NCBI GenBank assembly: GCA_039908105.1
Contig: JAMOBI010000006.1
Coordinates: 3,995-67,994 of the forward strand
Source of the DNA: Magnetaquiglobus sp039908105
Lineage (GTDB): Bacteria > Pseudomonadota > Magnetococcia > Magnetococcales > Magnetaquicoccaceae
DNA: 64,000 bases
Reading direction: 5' to 3'
Part shown: one piece after another, positions 10,472 through 18,010 of the stretch
Numbering within the stretch: position 1 is the first letter of the stretch
Layout: each line of letters opens with the position of its first letter
Program-made: the position numbers and the translations under genes
The notes under the pieces: model-generated
Databases searched by the model: none
What the model saw: the letters and a program-made list of their open reading frames with translations, nothing else
Told to the model about the DNA's origin: nothing

Positions 10472-11554
10472 ATGGAAGAAACCAGCCAGACCACGCCCCA
10501 GGAACCGATGTTGCGCATCGATGGTTCGCGTCTGTTCACCCGCTGGCTGGAGCAGGAACGGGTCAGTCTGATCTTTACCACCTATCAGGCGAGCAAGATT
10601 TTTTTCATTGGTTTGAAGCCCGATGGCTCGATGTCGGTCTTCGAGCGCACCTTTGATCGCTGCATGGGGATTGCGCAACGCGGACGGACCCTCTGGCTTG
10701 CCTCGCGTTTTCAGCTTTGGCGTTTCACGGATATCCTCGACCAGGGGCAAACCCACGAAGGGTACGATGCGCTCTACGTGCCGATGACCGGGCATACCAC
10801 CGGCGATGTGGATATCCACGATATCGCCATTCTGCCGGATGGCCGGGCGGCCTTCGTGGTGACGCTGTTTAATTGTGTGGCGATGACGGGTGAGGATGAG
10901 AGCTTCACGCCGATCTGGAAGCCGCCGTTCATCTCCAGGATTGTGGCTGAGGATCGCTGTCACATCAACGGGTTGGCGCTTGATCAAGGTCGTCCGCGCT
11001 ATGTCACCATGGTGAGTCGTTCGGATGTGGTCGAAGGGTGGCGCGAACATCGGGTCGGTGGCGGGGTGGTGATGGATATGTGGACGAACGAGGTGATCTG
11101 CTCTGGCCTCTCCATGCCGCACTCACCGCGCGTCCACCAGGGCAAAGTGTGGTTGTTGAACGCCGGTACCGGCGAGGTGGGCTTCGTGGATCCCGAGCGG
11201 GGGGGGTTCGAGGCGGTCGCCTTCTGCCCCGGATTCCTGCGTGGACTCTCCATGGTCGGCAATTACGCCGTGGTCGGTATGTCCAAGGCGCGCGAGAACC
11301 GTTCGTTCAGCGATCTGCCCTTCCATGACCGCCTGGAACAAGAAAAACTCGCACCGCGCTGCGGCATTCAGATCGTGGATCTGAAAACCGGTGCCGCCAC
11401 CCACACCCTGTCGATCGACGGGGTGGTGGACGAACTCTACGACGTGGTGGCGGTCTCGGGACTTGTCCGGCCCATGGCGTTGGGCTTCAAAAGCCGCGAG
11501 ATCCACCACATCCTGAAAGTCGGGGAGATGAATCCCGATCTGCTGGCGGTCTGA
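10472..11554 (+). CDS. TIGR03032-family protein of unknown function
   Basis: This 360-residue protein begins after a good ribosome-binding site (GAAGGGA, 26 nt downstream of the adaptor gene). Its opening region (TYQASKIFFIGL, then FDRCMGIAQRGRTLWLASRFQLWRF) and the segment HDIAILPDGRAAFVVTLFNCVA match the conserved hypothetical family TIGR03032, probably a beta-propeller-like fold. No signal peptide or membrane helix is visible, so it is predicted to be cytoplasmic. No biochemical role is established for the family as far as I know. Its place between the secretion genes and a glycosyltransferase suggests work on the giant repeat protein, for example binding or modifying it before export. That role is inference. 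Confidence 0.8.
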   Translation: MEETSQTTPQEPMLRIDGSRLFTRWLEQERVSLIFTTYQASKIFFIGLKPDGSMSVFERTFDRCMGIAQRGRTLWLASRFQLWRFTDILDQGQTHEGYDALYVPMTGHTTGDVDIHDIAILPDGRAAFVVTLFNCVAMTGEDESFTPIWKPPFISRIVAEDRCHINGLALDQGRPRYVTMVSRSDVVEGWREHRVGGGVVMDMWTNEVICSGLSMPHSPRVHQGKVWLLNAGTGEVGFVDPERGGFEAVAFCPGFLRGLSMVGNYAVVGMSKARENRSFSDLPFHDRLEQEKLAPRCGIQIVDLKTGAATHTLSIDGVVDELYDVVAVSGLVRPMALGFKSREIHHILKVGEMNPDLLAV

Positions 11555-11563
11555 TCGGTCGTC

Positions 11564-13396
11564 ATGGCTGAAGGCGGCTTGCAGATGGCCGATGGGAGCT
11601 TTCAGACCGCCCTGGATCACCATCAGGCCGGACGGCTGACAGACGCTGTGCGTGAATACGAGCGGATCCTGGCTATTGATCCGAACCATGCGCGTGTGCT
11701 GGCCAATCTGGCCATCGCCCTCCATCAGCTGCGTCGCTCCAAGGAGGCCGAGGCGGTCTGTCGTCGCGCCCTTAAACGCGATTTCACGAATGCCGAAGCC
11801 TGGAACAATCTCGGGATCATCCTCTCCGAGCAGCGCCGCTACGCCGACTCTGTGGAGGCCTATCGCCGCTGCGTGGAGCTGGATCCGGACCATTATCTCT
11901 CCTGGACCAATCTTGGCATCGCCCTGGTGAGAGGCGGCCAGGTGCACGAGGCGATCGAGGCGTTCCGTCACGCCCTGATGGTGCAGCCCGATCACACCCA
12001 GGCGCTGATGCATCTGATCCACCAGAAACAGCAGGCGTGCGACTGGTCTGGACTCGATCCGTTGATTGGCCGACTGGTGGCGCAGATGCGTCGCGATCAG
12101 GCCGAGATCAATCCCTTTTCCTTTTTGTTCTTTTGTCGCGATCCGGGCGAGATGCGCTTGTGCGCCGACCGTTTTGCTCGCAGGGTCAGCGAGCAGGCGC
12201 GCACCCAGCCACCGGTGCGTCGGCTGGCGCGGAAAAAACGGCAAGGGGCGCGCTTGCGGATCGGTTACCTTTCCGGGGATTTTCATCAGCACGCCACGGC
12301 GGTGCTGGCCCGTGAGCTGTTCGTTGCCCACGATCGAGAGCAATTCCAGATTTTCGGCTACTCCTATGGTCCCAATGACGGCTCGGCAGTGCGGCGCGAT
12401 ATGGAGACGCAGATCGAGCTGTTTCGCGAGTGCGGGACGCAAAACGATGGCGAACTGGCGCAAACGATTGCCAAGGATCAGATCGACATCCTGGTGGATC
12501 TCAAAGGCTACACCCGCGATGCCCGCCCGTGTGTCATGGCGTTGCGACCCGCTCCGCTTCAGGTGGCCTATCTGGGCTATCCCGGCACCATGGGCGGAGA
12601 TTTCATCGATTACGTGGTGGCCGACGAGGTGGTTCTGCCCCCTGGGCATCGCCCCTTCTTTGCCGAACAACCGATTTGGCTCGCCGGGAGCTATCAGGTC
12701 AACGACAGCCAGCGCCGCATTGCCGAGACGATTGGTACGCGTCGCGCCCATGGCCTCCCTGAGACCGGCGTGGTTTTCTGCTGCTTCAATCAGACGGTCA
12801 AAATCACCCCCGATTTTTTTCACCTGTGGTTGCAGCTTTTGAAAGCGGTTCCGGGCAGCTGTTTGTGGCTTTTGGCTTTCAATAATGAAGCGCAGCGCAC
12901 GGTGCGCGCCATGGCTTCGCAAGTCGGCATGGATCCGGGCCGGTTGGTCTTTGCGCCACCGCTGCCGCATGCCGACCATCTGGCACGCTATCGGCTGGCG
13001 GATCTGTTTTTGGATACCCTGCCGTGCAACGCCCACACCACCGCGAGCGATGCCCTGTGGGCTGGTTGCCCGGTGGTGACCCTGGCGGGCGAGACCTTTG
13101 CCGGACGGGTTGGGGCCAGTCTGCTGACCGCCTTGGGTTTTACCGAGTGGATTGCCCGTGATTTGCGGCACTACGGGCAGATTGCTTTGGCCTTGGCGCG
13201 GGACTCTGCCGGCAGGGAGCAGGCGCGTGCCCGTTTGCAAGAGAGGGTTGCCAGTGCCGAGCTTTTCTCCGGGGTTGCCTTTGCCCGCAAACTGGAAGCC
13301 GCCTATCGGGCGATCTGGGAGCGCCATCGTGCCGGTTTGACGCCTGCGCCGCTGCGTGTCAACGCGGCAGCGGTTGCCACGTTTGACACCGAGTGA
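11564..13396 (+). CDS. TPR protein with O-GlcNAc-transferase-like (glycosyltransferase 41) domain
   Basis: In this 610-residue protein, residues about 5-145 form tandem TPR units (for example NHARVLANLAIALHQLRRSKEAE and AEAWNNLGIILSEQRRY). The C-terminal two thirds match the SPINDLY/OGT catalytic region: RLRIGYLSGDFHQHATAVL near residue 228, LRPAPLQVAYLGYPGTMGGDF near 328 and LPCNAHTTASDALWAGCPVV near 486. Bacterial members glycosylate proteins on Ser/Thr, and several sit beside large adhesins. The gene starts 9 nt after the TIGR03032 gene and looks like the last member of the operon. Inference: it may O-glycosylate the Ser/Thr-rich FG-GAP protein in the cytoplasm before secretion. The sugar donor cannot be read from the sequence. 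Confidence 0.87.
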   Translation: MAEGGLQMADGSFQTALDHHQAGRLTDAVREYERILAIDPNHARVLANLAIALHQLRRSKEAEAVCRRALKRDFTNAEAWNNLGIILSEQRRYADSVEAYRRCVELDPDHYLSWTNLGIALVRGGQVHEAIEAFRHALMVQPDHTQALMHLIHQKQQACDWSGLDPLIGRLVAQMRRDQAEINPFSFLFFCRDPGEMRLCADRFARRVSEQARTQPPVRRLARKKRQGARLRIGYLSGDFHQHATAVLARELFVAHDREQFQIFGYSYGPNDGSAVRRDMETQIELFRECGTQNDGELAQTIAKDQIDILVDLKGYTRDARPCVMALRPAPLQVAYLGYPGTMGGDFIDYVVADEVVLPPGHRPFFAEQPIWLAGSYQVNDSQRRIAETIGTRRAHGLPETGVVFCCFNQTVKITPDFFHLWLQLLKAVPGSCLWLLAFNNEAQRTVRAMASQVGMDPGRLVFAPPLPHADHLARYRLADLFLDTLPCNAHTTASDALWAGCPVVTLAGETFAGRVGASLLTALGFTEWIARDLRHYGQIALALARDSAGREQARARLQERVASAELFSGVAFARKLEAAYRAIWERHRAGLTPAPLRVNAAAVATFDTE

Positions 13397-13612
13397 CCGA
13401 TACGCCTCCAAAGGGTTTGGCACACGTTTGGTTTATCATTCTATCGTCTTGATTGTCCGATCGAATTTTCCGGATACAACCCGAATCCCCACATTAATGC
13501 ATGTTGGCAAATGGCTTGCATGATTTTCCGTAACCTGCCGAGAAGCGGTTCGGAACGATTGATTGCTCCTGTTTCCGGGCCTCATCATGTCTGATATCAG
13601 TGGAGAGACTGG
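13397..13612. other. Intergenic stretch after the secretion operon
   Basis: About 216 nt are relatively AT-rich compared with the flanking genes. I see no convincing gene, terminator with a U-run, or known RNA motif. It may hold the promoter of the small membrane-protein ORF that follows. Confidence 0.4.
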
Positions 13613-13762
13613 ATGCCGAAGAACGGCGATGTCACGCTTGCCAACGAGCGTCGAGAGGAGTTCATGGAGGGAGATTTTCCGGAGATCCTTTCTTGGGGAT
13701 TGGTTGCTACGAGTTTGATTCTGACCGTTTTTCTGGCAATTGAGATCTGGTCACCCCGCTGA
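13613..13762 (+). CDS. Candidate small single-span membrane protein (49 aa)
   Basis: A short frame starts at ATG 13613 after a Shine-Dalgarno-like GGAGAG with a 5-nt spacer, and ends with TGA at 13760. The product has a charged N-terminal half (NERREEF) and one clear hydrophobic helix (WGLVATSLILTVFLAIEIW), so it would sit in the inner membrane with a single span. I do not recognise a family. The start signal and the hydrophobic pattern favour a real small protein, but the evidence is modest and no function can be proposed. Confidence 0.45.
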   Translation: MPKNGDVTLANERREEFMEGDFPEILSWGLVATSLILTVFLAIEIWSPR

Positions 13763-13820
13763 TGGGGTCAATGTGATAAGATTGTTACGGCTGTGCGAGC
13801 CACCTGGAAGGGGAAGAGTC

Positions 13821-14033
13821 ATGACGACCATTGAGATGCGTCCTGCAGGCAGGGGATCCTTTGGCAATGGACTGATCACGCGCGGATTCGTGCGTCGCAC
13901 GATCCGGCATGCGCATACGCCGGAATCGGGGTTGCGCGGCTGGTCATTCGGATTGGGCTGCGGTTTTACCGGCATGACCGGGCATAGTGGTTGGATTTTG
14001 CCGGATTGTGCCTTGGCCGGTGGCGAGTGGTGA
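13821..14033 (+). CDS. Possible small protein (70 aa), unknown
   Basis: The ATG follows a purine-rich GGAAGGGGAAGAGTC that could serve as a ribosome-binding site. The predicted product is rich in Gly and Arg and has no recognisable domain, signal or membrane helix. It converges on the DAHP synthase gene. It could equally be a chance frame in non-coding DNA. Confidence 0.25.
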   Translation: MTTIEMRPAGRGSFGNGLITRGFVRRTIRHAHTPESGLRGWSFGLGCGFTGMTGHSGWILPDCALAGGEW

Positions 14034-14133
14034 ATTTTTTATGCCCGCAAGTTGACAGGACCGCTGTATCCGCAGGGCGGGAAGTGTCTGCGACCGGTTG
14101 TGGTGACCCGCGACCGGTCGCTAGAGTTGAGTT

Positions 14134-15486
14134 TCATTTGGTTTGGAACGACCGCATCGCCTCGGCAACCAGGAAAGCGACATCCAGACTCTGCGCTGCA
14201 TTGAGACGCGGATCACAGGTGGTTTCGTAACGTTCCACCAGATGCTCCTCGCGGATATCGTGGGAGCCGCCTACACACTCGGTGACATTGTCACCGGTCA
14301 ATTCAAAGTGTACCCCACCGGGCCAGACGTTTTCGGCCTGGAGGATCTCGAAGAACTGCCGCAATTCGCCGACGATGTGATCGAGCGCACGGGTTTTGTG
14401 ACCGCTGGGCGCGGAGTAGGTGTTGCCGTGCATCGGGTCGCAGCTCCAGATGACCGTGCGTCCCTCTTTGAGAATGCCCCGCACCAGGGCGGGAAATGCC
14501 TTGGCGATCTGATCGTGACCGAAGCGACCGATGAAGGTCAACCGACCTGGTTCGTTGTCCGGGCTCAACCTGTCGCACAGCCGCAACAGCTCATCCACCG
14601 AGGCCTTGGGACCGATTTTGACCCCCAACGGATTCTTCACCCCGCGCAGGAACTCCACATGCGCACCATCGGGTTGACGGGTGCGTTCGCCAATCCAGAT
14701 CATGTGCGCCGAACAGCCGTAGAAGTCATCGGTGAGAGAATCGCGACGGGTCAAAGAGGCCTCGTATTCGAGCAGCAGCGCCTCGTGACTGGTGAAATAC
14801 TCGACCTCCTTGAGCATCGGGCTGTTGCTGGAGTTGAGCCCGATGGCGCGCATGAAATCGAGCGTTTTGGTCAGTTCGTCGGCCAAGTGGGCGTAGCGTT
14901 GGCCTTGCGGGCTGTTGGCCACGAAATCCTGGTTCCAGGTGTGCACGCGCTGCAGGTTGGCAAAACCGCCGTGCGTGAAGGCGCGCAACAGATTCAAGGT
15001 GCTCGCGGACTGGAAATAGGCCCGTTCCAGACGCAACGGATCGGGCAGTCGCGCCTCTTCGGTGAAGGCCGGATCGTTGACCGATTCGCCGCGGAAGCTC
15101 GGCAGCGAGACACCGTTCTGGGTCTCGAAGGGGCTGGAGCGCGGTTTGGCGAACTGCCCGGCGATGCGTCCCACCTTGATCACCGGCTTGGAGATGCCGT
15201 GGGTGAGGATGACCGCCATCTGCAGCAATACTTTGAGTTTGTCACGGATGGAGTTGGCGGTGAAATCATTGAAGGATTCGGCGCAATCGCCGCCTTGCAA
15301 CAAAAAAGCCTCGCCGCGCGTCACCTTGGCCAGATGCTCCTTCAAGGAGCGCACCTCGCCCGCAAAGACCAGGGGGGGATAGCGGGTCAGGTTTTCGCAG
15401 GTGGCGGCCAGGGCTTCGGGGCTGGGCCAATCGGGTTGTTGGAGGGCGGGAAAGGCACGCCAGGAGTAGGGATTCCAGTCGGACAC
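14134..15486 (-). CDS. Class II (plant-type) 3-deoxy-D-arabino-heptulosonate 7-phosphate synthase
   Basis: This 450-residue enzyme carries out the first step of the shikimate pathway: phosphoenolpyruvate plus erythrose 4-phosphate gives DAHP, in the cytoplasm. Diagnostic class II motifs are visible: the N-terminal WNPYSWRAFPALQQPDWP, metal and substrate regions QGGDCAESF and GRIAGQFAKPRS, GERTRQPDGAHVEFLRGVKNP, and the metal-binding stretch VIWSCDPMHGNT near the C-terminus. The length matches the family (about 450-460). It stands alone, divergent from prfB with about 278 nt between the starts. No tryptophan or tyrosine leader peptide or attenuator was found upstream. Confidence 0.95.
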   Translation of the reverse strand: MSDWNPYSWRAFPALQQPDWPSPEALAATCENLTRYPPLVFAGEVRSLKEHLAKVTRGEAFLLQGGDCAESFNDFTANSIRDKLKVLLQMAVILTHGISKPVIKVGRIAGQFAKPRSSPFETQNGVSLPSFRGESVNDPAFTEEARLPDPLRLERAYFQSASTLNLLRAFTHGGFANLQRVHTWNQDFVANSPQGQRYAHLADELTKTLDFMRAIGLNSSNSPMLKEVEYFTSHEALLLEYEASLTRRDSLTDDFYGCSAHMIWIGERTRQPDGAHVEFLRGVKNPLGVKIGPKASVDELLRLCDRLSPDNEPGRLTFIGRFGHDQIAKAFPALVRGILKEGRTVIWSCDPMHGNTYSAPSGHKTRALDHIVGELRQFFEILQAENVWPGGVHFELTGDNVTECVGGSHDIREEHLVERYETTCDPRLNAAQSLDVAFLVAEAMRSFQTK

Positions 15487-15764
15487 GGTAGAGGGTTCCT
15501 TGCTTAATAAAATTTCGATATCAAAAAGAGTGACATAGCGCTACGACAAACGAGCATCCTACCACACGATGATCTCCGGATACAAAGGAGGATGATGATT
15601 TGGATCGGTTCTGTTGTGGCTGGTTCCCGTGGCGGGTGGCAAGGGGTGGATTTTTGCCGGGTGAGGATGCATCCAGAGGGTGACGAACGATTGGGGAATA
15701 TGCTAGAATTATTCGAATTTATTCAAGTTCGGTCTTTGAGTTGGAAGGAGTCGTGTGATTCGCC

Positions 15765-16884
15765 ATGGAAGAGAGTATACAACGTCATTTTGATGCGATA
15801 CAGGAGAAGCTGGAACTCCTGAGGGGGCATCTTTAACTACGATCACGGCAAGAAGCGTTTGGAGGAGTTGACCTCCTTCACCGAGGATCCGTCGCTGTGG
15901 AATCAACCCGATCGGGCACGGGAGGTGATGCGTGAGAAGAGCCTTCTGGAGAAGACCATCGGCGAATGGGACCATTTGGGCCAGGAGTTGCAGGATGCGC
16001 GCGAGCTGCATGCCATGGCCATGGAGGAGCAGGAGGAGGAGTTGCTGGCCGATGTGACCCGACAGACGTTGGGGATGCTGGCGCGGGTCGAGGCGTTGGA
16101 GTTGGCGCGCATGTTGTCGGGCGAGGCGGACATCAACAACGCCTTTTTGGAGATTCATCCCGGCGCAGGCGGCACCGAATCGCAGGATTGGGCCGAGATG
16201 CTGCTGCGCATGTATCTGCGCTGGTGCGAGTCGCACGGTTTCAAAGTGGAGATGAACGACTATCAGCCCGGCGATGAGGCGGGTTGCAAGTCGGTGTCGC
16301 TGCGGGTTGAAGGGGAGTTCGCTTACGGCTATTTGAAAACCGAAAGCGGCGTGCATCGTCTGGTGCGCATCAGTCCCTTCGATGCCTCGGCACGTCGGCA
16401 CACTTCGTTCACCTCGGTCTATGTCTATCCGGAGATCGACGACACCATCCAGGTGGTCATCGAGGAGAAGGATTTGCGCATCGATACCTACCGTGCCTCG
16501 GGTGCGGGCGGTCAGCATGTGAACAAGACCAGTTCGGCGGTGCGCATCACCCACAATCCGACCGGCATTGTTGTGCAGTGTCAGAATGGCCGTTCGCAGC
16601 ATCGCAACAAGGACGAGGCGATGAACATGCTCAAGGCCCGTCTGTACCAGCTGGAACTCGACAAACGGGCCGAGGATGCCAGGCAGGTGAACGACGCCAA
16701 GAGTGAGATCGGTTGGGGTCGACAGATCCGTTCGTATGTGTTGCATCCCTATCGGATGGTGAAGGATCTGCGTACCGGTGTGGAGAAGGGGGATGCGGAC
16801 GGGGTGTTGGATGGGGATTTGGATGGTTTCATCAAGGCCGCGTTGTCGCAGCGGATTGGTGAAGGGGTTGCGGTTCAAGGGTAA
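15765..16884 (+). CDS. prfB: Peptide chain release factor 2 with programmed +1 frameshift
   Basis: Translation starts at ATG 15765; an in-frame TGA at 15756 rules out an earlier start. It runs 23 codons to an in-frame TAA at 15834, and a +1 shift there joins it to the main frame from 15835, giving about 372 residues (family usual about 365). The RF2 anticodon-like SPF motif (VRISPFDAS) and the catalytic GGQ (SGAGGQHVNKTSSAVR) are present. RF2 ends translation at UGA and UAA. The shift site is AGGGGG, three bases, then CUU followed by the stop and C, as in most bacteria. Here the stop is UAA rather than the usual UGA. Annotations that begin at the internal TTG 15859 miss the first 31 residues. 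Confidence 0.95.
15822..15837 (+). promoter_or_regulatory. prfB +1 programmed frameshift site (CUU UAA C)
   Basis: The internal Shine-Dalgarno-like AGGGGG (15822-15827) lies three bases before the slippery CTT (15831-15833), followed by TAA and C. This is the known RF2 autoregulatory arrangement, with UAA in place of the typical UGA. Both RF1 and RF2 recognise UAA, so feedback would respond to total release-factor supply rather than to RF2 alone. Confidence 0.9.
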
Positions 16885-16899
16885 AGGTTGGCCTTATAC

Positions 16900-17075
16900 C
16901 AATACAGGGGACCGGGAAGCGAAGATCCCCGGCAGGGTCTGGGACGGAGTCCCAGGGTTTTGACTTTGCCTTTCGCGCGTTTTTCCAAAGAAGCATTTTT
17001 CGCGGTTTTTGCGAAAAATGGGCTGCGCGCCGCCTTCGCGAGCGTCGTTTCCGTCTTTTGGAAACGACGCTCGTA
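16900..17075 (-). repeat. Dispersed palindromic intergenic repeat, copy 1
   Basis: Read on the minus strand, this copy has a perfect 14-bp hairpin (17039-17052 with 17060-17073, loop AAAAGAC). A second palindrome around CATTTTTCGC/GCGAAAAATG follows, then a conserved tail with AAAGGCAAAGTCAAAACCCT and a small TGGGA/TCCCA hairpin. The same order of elements recurs at 26.53-26.71 kb and 39.58-39.88 kb. It lies between prfB and the spermidine-synthase-like gene. The frames running through it are not genes. Confidence 0.85.
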
Positions 17076-17160
17076 TCTTGCCTTGCGGCAAATGATGCAT
17101 CCCAATCTTATAATGATGGGGGAGAACCCCCTCACTCTCCTTAGCCAGTGAGAAGATCGC

Positions 17161-18000
17161 ATGGGTGGCAATCGCGACGCCAGGGAACCCGAACGGGTGT
17201 TGTACCGTCGTGCGCATGGAGAGCGGATGGTCGAGGTGGTCGAGGACGATGGTGGGCGCATCCTGGCCTTTGACAGCCATCTCACCCAGAGCCGCATGTC
17301 GCTGGAGCATCCGCATGCCTTGATGCTGCGTTACACCCGGCGAATGATGGCTGGTTTGTTGTTCCTGGATGCAGCGGCAGAGGATGCGGCGTTTCGGGTG
17401 TTGATGATCGGGCTGGGCGGGGGATCGCTGGCCAAGTTTTTGTTGTATCACTTTTCCGCCTGTTTGGTGGACGCGGTCGAAAACGACCCGTTGTTGCCCG
17501 GCCTGGCGCGACGCTATTTCCATTTGCCCCGCAACAACCGTTTGAACGTGATCATCGAGGATGGCGCCCGTTTTTTTGAACGGGGAGATGCGTCCCGGTA
17601 TGATTTCGTGCTTCTGGATGCTTATGATCAAAATGGCGCGGTACGCGGGGTGTATGCCGATCCGGTGGTGGCGCTGGCTCAGGAGTCGCTGACCGCGCAC
17701 GGGGTACTGGCGATCAATGTGCTGCACAGCGATAAAATATTGTTCCGACAGGTGATCGAAGGGGTACGGAAGCGGTTTCCGAATGCCGCGCTGGTCCTTT
17801 CGGTGCCGGGATTCAGCAACGAGATCCTGTTCGCCGGCCCCGGCGTGCCACCCTGGGAGCAACGCGAGGCCCTGACCGGACGCGCACGGGAGTTCGAGAT
17901 GCGCCTCGGGATGAATTTCCCGGCCTATCTGACCAGCATGACCCGCCTGGACCGCCACACCCTGCGCTCGCGTTGGTTCGGGATTACGTCGTGGTGGTGA
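17161..18000 (+). CDS. Spermidine synthase-like (SpeE-fold) methyltransferase-type protein
   Basis: This 279-residue protein has the Rossmann-fold core of polyamine synthases: glycine-rich VLMIGLGGGSLAKFLL near residue 81, the acidic strand end LVDAVENDP near 104, and YDFVLLDAYDQ near 148 where spermidine synthases carry their catalytic Asp region. The N-terminus (RMVEVVEDDGGRILAFDS) resembles the small beta domain of SpeE. Many such paralogues are not true spermidine synthases and their substrate is unknown, so the specific reaction is left open. A GGGGG/CCCCC hairpin (17118-17131) lies just upstream of the start. It converges on the diguanylate cyclase gene with 10 nt between stops. Confidence 0.8.
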   Translation: MGGNRDAREPERVLYRRAHGERMVEVVEDDGGRILAFDSHLTQSRMSLEHPHALMLRYTRRMMAGLLFLDAAAEDAAFRVLMIGLGGGSLAKFLLYHFSACLVDAVENDPLLPGLARRYFHLPRNNRLNVIIEDGARFFERGDASRYDFVLLDAYDQNGAVRGVYADPVVALAQESLTAHGVLAINVLHSDKILFRQVIEGVRKRFPNAALVLSVPGFSNEILFAGPGVPPWEQREALTGRAREFEMRLGMNFPAYLTSMTRLDRHTLRSRWFGITSWW

Positions 18001-18010
18001 TGTGGCTGTG

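Noticed and set aside
11123..13423. A long open frame (766 codons) antisense to the OGT-like gene
   Set aside because: It has no recognisable domain and its codon pattern is that of a shadow of the GC-rich gene on the plus strand. The same applies to long antisense frames at 5882-7420, 36990-38948, 43712-46627, 48141-50450 and 52921-54750.
14143..15507. A 454-codon plus-strand frame opposite the DAHP synthase gene
   Set aside because: The minus strand carries every class II DAHP synthase motif. The plus-strand product has no domain.
15592..15822. A 76-codon frame overlapping the prfB start
   Set aside because: It is out of frame with the conserved RF2 N-terminus and lacks a domain. The prfB frame with the frameshift explains the region.
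16885..17160. Short frames crossing the palindromic repeats (also at 26448-26737 and 39560-39860)
   Set aside because: The repeats give similar translations because the DNA is repeated. The frames lack start signals and conserved folds.
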